Source: Oscillospiraceae bacterium | GTDB taxonomy: Bacteria; Bacillota; Clostridia; Oscillospirales; Ruminococcaceae | Assembly (NCBI GenBank): GCA_019424695.1 | Contig: JAHYZA010000008.1 | Coordinates: 1-64,000 of the forward strand | Length of the DNA stretch: 64,000 nt | Direction of reading: 5' to 3' | Shown: positions 59,650 to 64,000 of the stretch, piece after piece | Position numbering within the stretch: position 1 is the stretch's first letter | How the letters are laid out: the number at the start of each line of letters is the position of its first letter | Notes under the pieces: model-generated | Databases searched by the model: none | What the model was told of the DNA's origin: nothing | Seen by the model: only the letters and a program-made list of their open reading frames with translations | Translations under genes and position numbers: made by a program

Positions 59650-59677
59650 CTGCCGCCGAAAAGGAGGCAGTTTTTTT
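59650..59677 (+). terminator. terminator-like hairpin that also sequesters the mgtE ribosome-binding site
   Basis: CTGCCGCC (59650-59657) pairs with GGAGGCAG (59663-59670) except for one G-A mismatch, loop GAAAA, then seven T (59671-59677) and the ATG of mgtE. The 3' arm contains the AGGAGG site, so folding would both stop transcription and hide translation start. Confidence 0.65.
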
Positions 59678-61039
59678 ATGTCTGATACTGCAATCATGAC
59701 GCTGAAAACGATGCTGGCCAATCTGGACGATGCGAAAAAGTACCAGAGCCTGCGCGACGTAATGGAGACCCTGCCCGCCCCCGACCTTGCCGCCGTGTTC
59801 GAGGACCTGCCGCCGGAGAAATTGCCGGTGCTGTTTCGTCTGTGCCCCAAGGATCTGGCCGCGGAAATCTTTGCCGAACTCACCCCCGAGACCCAGCAGA
59901 ATCTGATCGATGGCCTGACCGATAAGGAACTCAAGGCCGTGGTGGATGAACTGTTCGTCGACGATGCGACGGATCTGGTCGAGGAAATGCCCGCCAGCGT
60001 CGTCAAACGGATTCTGGCCCAGGCTGACCCCGCGACCCGCCGCATGATCAACGAACTGCTCAAGTATCCCGAAGATTCCGCTGGTGGTGTGATGACCACC
60101 GAGTTCATGGAACTGCGCCCCGATATGACGGTCACGCAGGCGATGGACTCTATCCGTGCCAACGGCATCGATAAGGAAACCATCAACAACTGTTATGTCA
60201 CCGACACGGACCGCACGCTGATCGGCGTGGTTTCGCTGCGTGCCCTGGTGCTGGAAAAAGACCCCCGTCGTGCCATCCGGGATATGATGGATGTCAACGT
60301 GGTCAGCGTTTCCACCACCACCGACCAGGAAGATGTTTCCCAGCTGTTTGAAAAGTACGGCTTCCTGGCCATCCCGGTGGTGGATGCCGAAAAGCGCCTG
60401 GTCGGTATCGTCACCATCGACGATGCTATTTCGATCTTGCAGGACGAAGCCAGCGAGGACTTCGCCAAGATGAACGCCATCGGCCCGTCCGACAAACCGT
60501 ACTTCAAGCAGTCCATGTGGGATCTGTACAAGAGCCGTGCCCCTTGGCTGGTGTTCCTGATGATCAGTGCGACTTTCTCCAGCCTGGTCATCCGCGGGTA
60601 CGAGAGCGCCCTGGCCGCCGTCACGGTGCTGACAGCTTATATCCCCATGCTCACCGACGCCGGCGGTAATGCCGGCAGCCAGAGTACCTCCACCATCATC
60701 CGCGGTATGGCGGTGGGGGATATTCAACCCCACGACCTGCCGCGCATCCTCTGGAGGGAATGCCGTGTGGCGTTGCTCTGTGGTCTGACGCTGTCGGTGT
60801 GCAACTTTGCCAAGCTGCTAATCTTCGACCGGGTTTCGGCGCCGGTAGCCCTGGTGGTCTGTCTGACCCTGACCTGTACTGTGCTGCTGTCTCAGCTGAT
60901 CGGCGGTCTTCTGCCGGTGCTGGCGGAAAAACTCAAGATCGACCCGGCGGTCATGGCTTCTCCCCTCATCACCACCATCGTGGATACCACCACCCTGTTG
61001 GTCTACTTCAACATTGCCAAGATGGTGCTGAAAATCTGA
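59678..61039 (+). CDS. mgtE: magnesium transporter MgtE
   Basis: The 453-residue protein has the family order: MgtE N domain (about residues 15-125; PAPDLAAVFEDLPPEKLPVL), two CBS domains (about 130-250; VSLRALVLEKDPRRAI, IPVVDAEKRLVGIVTIDDAI) and five membrane helices with TDAGGNAGSQSTSTIIRGMA in the pore region. It passes Mg2+ down its gradient and closes when the cytosolic domains bind Mg2+. The start at 59678 is right after the leader hairpin. Confidence 0.96.
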   Translation: MSDTAIMTLKTMLANLDDAKKYQSLRDVMETLPAPDLAAVFEDLPPEKLPVLFRLCPKDLAAEIFAELTPETQQNLIDGLTDKELKAVVDELFVDDATDLVEEMPASVVKRILAQADPATRRMINELLKYPEDSAGGVMTTEFMELRPDMTVTQAMDSIRANGIDKETINNCYVTDTDRTLIGVVSLRALVLEKDPRRAIRDMMDVNVVSVSTTTDQEDVSQLFEKYGFLAIPVVDAEKRLVGIVTIDDAISILQDEASEDFAKMNAIGPSDKPYFKQSMWDLYKSRAPWLVFLMISATFSSLVIRGYESALAAVTVLTAYIPMLTDAGGNAGSQSTSTIIRGMAVGDIQPHDLPRILWRECRVALLCGLTLSVCNFAKLLIFDRVSAPVALVVCLTLTCTVLLSQLIGGLLPVLAEKLKIDPAVMASPLITTIVDTTTLLVYFNIAKMVLKI

Positions 61040-61044
61040 AAAAC

Positions 61045-61061
61045 TTGAACACGGTGTTCAA
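61045..61061. promoter_or_regulatory. perfect palindrome TTGAACAC-G-GTGTTCAA upstream of glgB
   Basis: A 17-bp perfect palindrome lies 6 bp after the mgtE stop and just upstream of the probable glgB promoter (TTGTGC at 61064, TATGGT at 61088). It looks like the site of a dimeric regulator of unknown identity. Confidence 0.55.
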
Positions 61062-61069
61062 ATTTGTGC

Positions 61070-61102
61070 TTGTACCATACCCTCGGGTATGGTACAATTT
61101 TT
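61070..61102 (+). terminator. hairpin TTGTACCATACCC-TC-GGGTATGGTACAA with T-run
   Basis: A 13-bp perfect inverted repeat followed by TTTTT could end mgtE transcription. Its right arm contains TATGGTACAAT, the preferred extended -10 box of this genome, so it may at the same time be the glgB promoter or operator. Confidence 0.65.
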
Positions 61103-61149
61103 GTATGTAACAGCGGCATTTGTATGACAAAGTAACAGGAGGTTTCGGC

Positions 61150-62931
61150 ATGGACCTGCAGGATTTTTACACCGGGCGTGCCTTTGACGCCTATACCTTT
61201 TTCGGCGCGCACCCCTATACAGGAGGGACCCGGTTTGCCGTATGGGCTCCGGCAGCCCGCCGGGTGCAGGTGGAAGGCCCGTTCGGCACGGCTGATTTGA
61301 TCCAGACCCGCTCTGCCGTCTGGGAGGCGGAGGTGCCCGGCGCGGAACCCGGCATGGCCTATCAGTATCTGGTCACGGGAGCCAAGGGCTGGACGGTGGC
61401 CCACTGCGACCCCTACGGTTTTGCCATGACGCTGCGCCCGGATGGCCGCAGCATCATTACCGAACAGCCCGGGGGCTTTACCGATGAAGCCTGGATGAAT
61501 ACCCGCAGCAAATGCTTTGACCGGCCGCTGAACATCTACGAGGTGCACGCCGGCAGCTGGAAACGCAAACCGGACGGCAGCTGGTACTCCTACGCGGAAC
61601 TGGCGGAGCAGCTTCCCGCCTATTGTAAGGAAAACGGATTCACCCACATCGAGCTTATGCCGCTGGCCGAGTATCCTTTTGACGGCAGCTGGGGCTATCA
61701 GGTCACCGGATTCTATGCCCCCACCAGCCGTTACGGTACGCCGGCGGAACTGGCACAGTTCATCAACGCCTGCCACCTGCAGGGCATTGGCGTGATTCTG
61801 GACTTTGTGCCGGTCCACTTCGCGGTGGATGACTACGGCCTGCGGGAGTTTGACGGCACGCCGCTGTATGAGTATCCGGCGGCCGCCGTAGGGCAAAGCG
61901 AGTGGGGCAGCTGCAACTTCATGCACTCCCGGGGCGAGATTCGCTGTTTCCTGCAATCCTGCGCTGATTACTGGCTGCGCGTGTTCCACGCCGACGGCCT
62001 GCGCATGGATGCAGTCTCCCGCCTGATCTACTGGCAGGGCGAACCTGCCCGCGGTGTCAACGGCTCCACGCTGGAATTCCTCAAGAACATGAACCAGGGC
62101 CTGCAGCAGCGCCATCCCACGGCGGTACTTATCGCCGAGGATTCCAGCAACTATCCCAAGGTCACGGCCCCAGTGGAGTACGGCGGCCTGGGATTTGACT
62201 ACAAGTGGGACCTGGGATGGATGAACGATACGCTGGACTATTTCAAAAAGACCAGTGAGGAACGCAAGGAAAATCTGGGAAGGCTGACCTTCTCGATGCT
62301 CTACGCCTGGAACGAGCATTATATTCTGCCGTTCAGCCACGACGAAAACGTGCACGGCAAGGCCACCATCGCGCAGAAGATGTACGGCGGCTATGACGGC
62401 AAGTTTCCCCAGGCCCGGGCGCTGTATCTCTATATGGCGGTCCATCCCGGCAAAAAGCTGGATTTCATGGGCAATGAATTTGCCCAGCTGCGGGAGTGGG
62501 ACGAAAGCCGGGAACAGGACTGGATGATCCTGAGCTATCCCAACCATGATGCGTTCCGGCATTTCCGTGCGGCACTTAATGAAGCCTACCTGCAGAACGA
62601 AGCGTTCTGGTCGCGGGAATATGACCCGGCGGCGTTCCGCTGGGCGGACTGCGACCATGGGGAATGGAACGGCTGCGCCATCCTGCGGGAAGGACGGGAA
62701 AGTATGGTGCTGGCGGTCTTCAACTTTGGTGACGAAGTACACCGGAAGTACGCCTTGGATCTGCCCGCGGGCAAGCTGACCCTGCTGCTGGACACTGACT
62801 GGCAGTGTTGGGGCGGAACGACGGAAAAACCACACCGCCGCGCTTCTGTCACCGTCAAAAAGGATGCGCCGTTCCACGTTACGATGCCGCCCTACAGCGG
62901 CAAACTCTACCGCCTGGAACCCGCCGAATAA
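61150..62931 (+). CDS. glgB: 1,4-alpha-glucan branching enzyme
   Basis: A GH13 enzyme of 593 residues that makes alpha-1,6 branches in glycogen. A short CBM48 domain (about residues 10-95) is followed by the barrel: DFVPVHFAVDDYGL, HADGLRMDAVSRLIYW (nucleophile Asp), VLIAEDSSNYPKV (Glu) and FSHDENVHGKATI (Asp). It lacks the longer N1 domain of E. coli GlgB, as is usual in Firmicutes. The ATG at 61150 follows AGGAGG; the upstream ATG at 61120 does not have one. Confidence 0.95.
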   Translation: MDLQDFYTGRAFDAYTFFGAHPYTGGTRFAVWAPAARRVQVEGPFGTADLIQTRSAVWEAEVPGAEPGMAYQYLVTGAKGWTVAHCDPYGFAMTLRPDGRSIITEQPGGFTDEAWMNTRSKCFDRPLNIYEVHAGSWKRKPDGSWYSYAELAEQLPAYCKENGFTHIELMPLAEYPFDGSWGYQVTGFYAPTSRYGTPAELAQFINACHLQGIGVILDFVPVHFAVDDYGLREFDGTPLYEYPAAAVGQSEWGSCNFMHSRGEIRCFLQSCADYWLRVFHADGLRMDAVSRLIYWQGEPARGVNGSTLEFLKNMNQGLQQRHPTAVLIAEDSSNYPKVTAPVEYGGLGFDYKWDLGWMNDTLDYFKKTSEERKENLGRLTFSMLYAWNEHYILPFSHDENVHGKATIAQKMYGGYDGKFPQARALYLYMAVHPGKKLDFMGNEFAQLREWDESREQDWMILSYPNHDAFRHFRAALNEAYLQNEAFWSREYDPAAFRWADCDHGEWNGCAILREGRESMVLAVFNFGDEVHRKYALDLPAGKLTLLLDTDWQCWGGTTEKPHRRASVTVKKDAPFHVTMPPYSGKLYRLEPAE

Positions 62932-62939
62932 ACAGAAAA

Positions 62940-62967
62940 ACCGCCTGTCCCAATTGGGGCAGGCGGT
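62940..62967. terminator. bidirectional terminator between glgB and galM
   Basis: ACCGCCTGTCCC and GGGGCAGGCGGT enclose AATT, with A5 on the left for the minus strand. Confidence 0.8.
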
Positions 62968-62977
62968 TGCTGTTTAT

Positions 62978-64000
62978 TTATTGGGGTGCCAGATCGAAAC
63001 GATAGATGGTGGTGGAGCTGTAAGGCGTGTCGGGCAGCACCGTGGTATCCGGGAAATCCGGATGGTTGGGCGCGTCCGGGAACTCCTCGGTTTCGAAGCA
63101 GACGGCATCCCGCTTCTGATAATGGGCACCGTCCTTGCAGCCGGTCAGCGGTTCCAGGTAATTGGCCGAATACAGGTGCATACCGGGCAGGGTGGTCAGC
63201 ACCTCCATCCGGATGCCGGTCAGCGGACCGGTGACCCAGGCCGCGTGGCGCAGGCCGGTGTCCCGGATGATGTAGCAGTGGTCGTAGCCGAGGGCCTGCT
63301 TCAGGGCGGGGTAATCGGCTTCGATGTCCAGGCCCAGTGTTTTTTCCTCGGTGAAATCCATCGGTGTGCCGGCTACCGGAATCTTGCGTCCGGTGGGAAC
63401 GCTGGTGTCATCAGTCTCCAGATAGGCGTCGGCATCCACGCTGAGACGATGGCCCAGAGCGGTGCCGCTGGCATGGCCGTTGAGGTTGAAGTAGCTGTGG
63501 TTGGTCAGATTGCAGACGGTGGGAGCATCTGTGGAGGCCGTATAGCGGATCATCAGACCGCTCTTCACCAGATTGTACTGGATCTCCAGGTCCAGGTTGC
63601 CGGGAAAACCGTCGGTGCCGTCCGGGCTGTGGGCCGTCATCGTAACGCTGTCGCTCTCGCCGGGGGTGGGCTCCACCTCAAAGACGGTATGATTGAATCC
63701 GTGCAGACCGCTGTGCAGGCAGTTGCCGTTCTCGTTGGGGGTCACATGGACGATCTCCTCATACAGCGGGAACTGTGCGCCGCCGATGCGGTTGGCAAAG
63801 CGGCCCACGGCAGCCCCCATGCTGTCGGTGTTCAGCTCGTAGTCGGTCACGGTGGGGTACCCCAGCACGACATCCACAGGATTGCCCTTGCGGTCGGGTA
63901 CGATGATCTTATGGATCAGTGCGGCGTAGGTCAGCAGATGCACTTCCAGCTGGTCGTTCTTCAGTACGGCAAGCTGTACGGGAACGCCGCTCGTCGTCTT
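62978..64000 (-). CDS. galM: aldose 1-epimerase (5' end beyond the window)
   Basis: This mutarotase interconverts alpha and beta anomers of glucose or galactose. The frame stays open to the window edge, so the start codon is outside; 340 residues are visible. Family motifs: GRFANRIGGAQF, NCLHSGLHGFNHTVFEV (His), LTNHSYFNLNGHASG (His), and EPLTGCKDGAHYQKRDAVCF near the C-terminus. An internal GTG at 63943 is not the likely start because conserved sequence (VLKNDQLEV) precedes it. Confidence 0.92.
   Translation of the reverse strand, partial: KTTSGVPVQLAVLKNDQLEVHLLTYAALIHKIIVPDRKGNPVDVVLGYPTVTDYELNTDSMGAAVGRFANRIGGAQFPLYEEIVHVTPNENGNCLHSGLHGFNHTVFEVEPTPGESDSVTMTAHSPDGTDGFPGNLDLEIQYNLVKSGLMIRYTASTDAPTVCNLTNHSYFNLNGHASGTALGHRLSVDADAYLETDDTSVPTGRKIPVAGTPMDFTEEKTLGLDIEADYPALKQALGYDHCYIIRDTGLRHAAWVTGPLTGIRMEVLTTLPGMHLYSANYLEPLTGCKDGAHYQKRDAVCFETEEFPDAPNHPDFPDTTVLPDTPYSSTTIYRFDLAPQ

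Noticed and set aside
58751..62877. Long minus-strand frames opposite mgtE and glgB
   Set aside because: Shadows of strongly supported sense genes.
1..64000. CRISPR arrays, insertion sequences, rRNA
   Set aside because: No regularly spaced repeats, transposase frames with terminal inverted repeats, or rRNA-like segments were seen.

Overview
The window is about 64 kb of chromosome from a Gram-positive gut-type anaerobe of the Clostridia. Coding density is high, GC is about 60%, start codons are AGGAGG-led ATG/GTG/TTG, and promoters are sigma-A type with many extended -10 (TATGGTA) boxes. The gene set (pyruvate formate-lyase, glycogen enzymes, MocR regulators, ECF and NSS transporters, DUF1540, DUF4830, a FeoB-associated Cys-rich peptide) suggests the Faecalibacterium/Gemmiger/Subdoligranulum group of Oscillospiraceae. 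That placement is inference. No rRNA, tRNA or CRISPR array was seen.

Layout. 1-1.1 kb: AT-richer DNA that looks like the edge of an integrated element (integrase tail, three TGACAGCAAA repeats) with a GNAT acetyltransferase. 1.2-6.6 kb: a large beta-helix surface protein and two membrane proteins. 6.7-10.3 kb: pflB-pflA, bracketed by two promoters that each carry a GGTTAG-N6-CTAACC inverted repeat; the second one appears to drive a short non-coding RNA. 10.4-21.2 kb: a ten-gene minus-strand operon headed by a polyphosphate kinase 2 and followed by nine glycosyltransferases. 21.3-26.3 kb: small Cys-rich proteins, a two-component system with a third membrane gene, a glycerophosphodiester phosphodiesterase and a DUF4830 protein. 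26.4-35.2 kb: a minus-strand operon for a CMP-activated nonulosonic acid (legionaminic-acid type) ending in a split ThrE exporter. 35.3-40 kb: mreB, maf, dut, a U32 peptidase and zapA. 40.2-46.2 kb: glycogen phosphorylase, a GH13 amylase, NfeD and an SPFH protein. 46.2-50.4 kb: a MocR regulator divergent from an ECF S-component, an SGNH hydrolase and an Rrf2 regulator. 50.5-53.6 kb: metQ-metN-metI with a leader region. 53.8-64 kb: threonine aldolase, NSS symporter, HD hydrolase, TetR, PTS IIA(Glc), an unknown protein, mgtE, glgB and a truncated galM.

The strongest candidates for undescribed biology are two leader-peptide attenuators. Upstream of metQ a 31-codon ORF contains a Met-Met-Met-Cys-Met-Cys run, is followed by an intrinsic terminator, and has a segment that can pair with the terminator's 5' arm (13 of 14 positions). 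Upstream of mgtE a proline-rich 31-codon ORF precedes mutually exclusive hairpins and a terminator-like hairpin that also buries the mgtE ribosome-binding site. Further candidates are the GGTTAG operators with the short RNA, the nonulosonate cluster that lacks recognisable dehydratase and acetyltransferase genes, and the PPK2-led glycosyltransferase operon.
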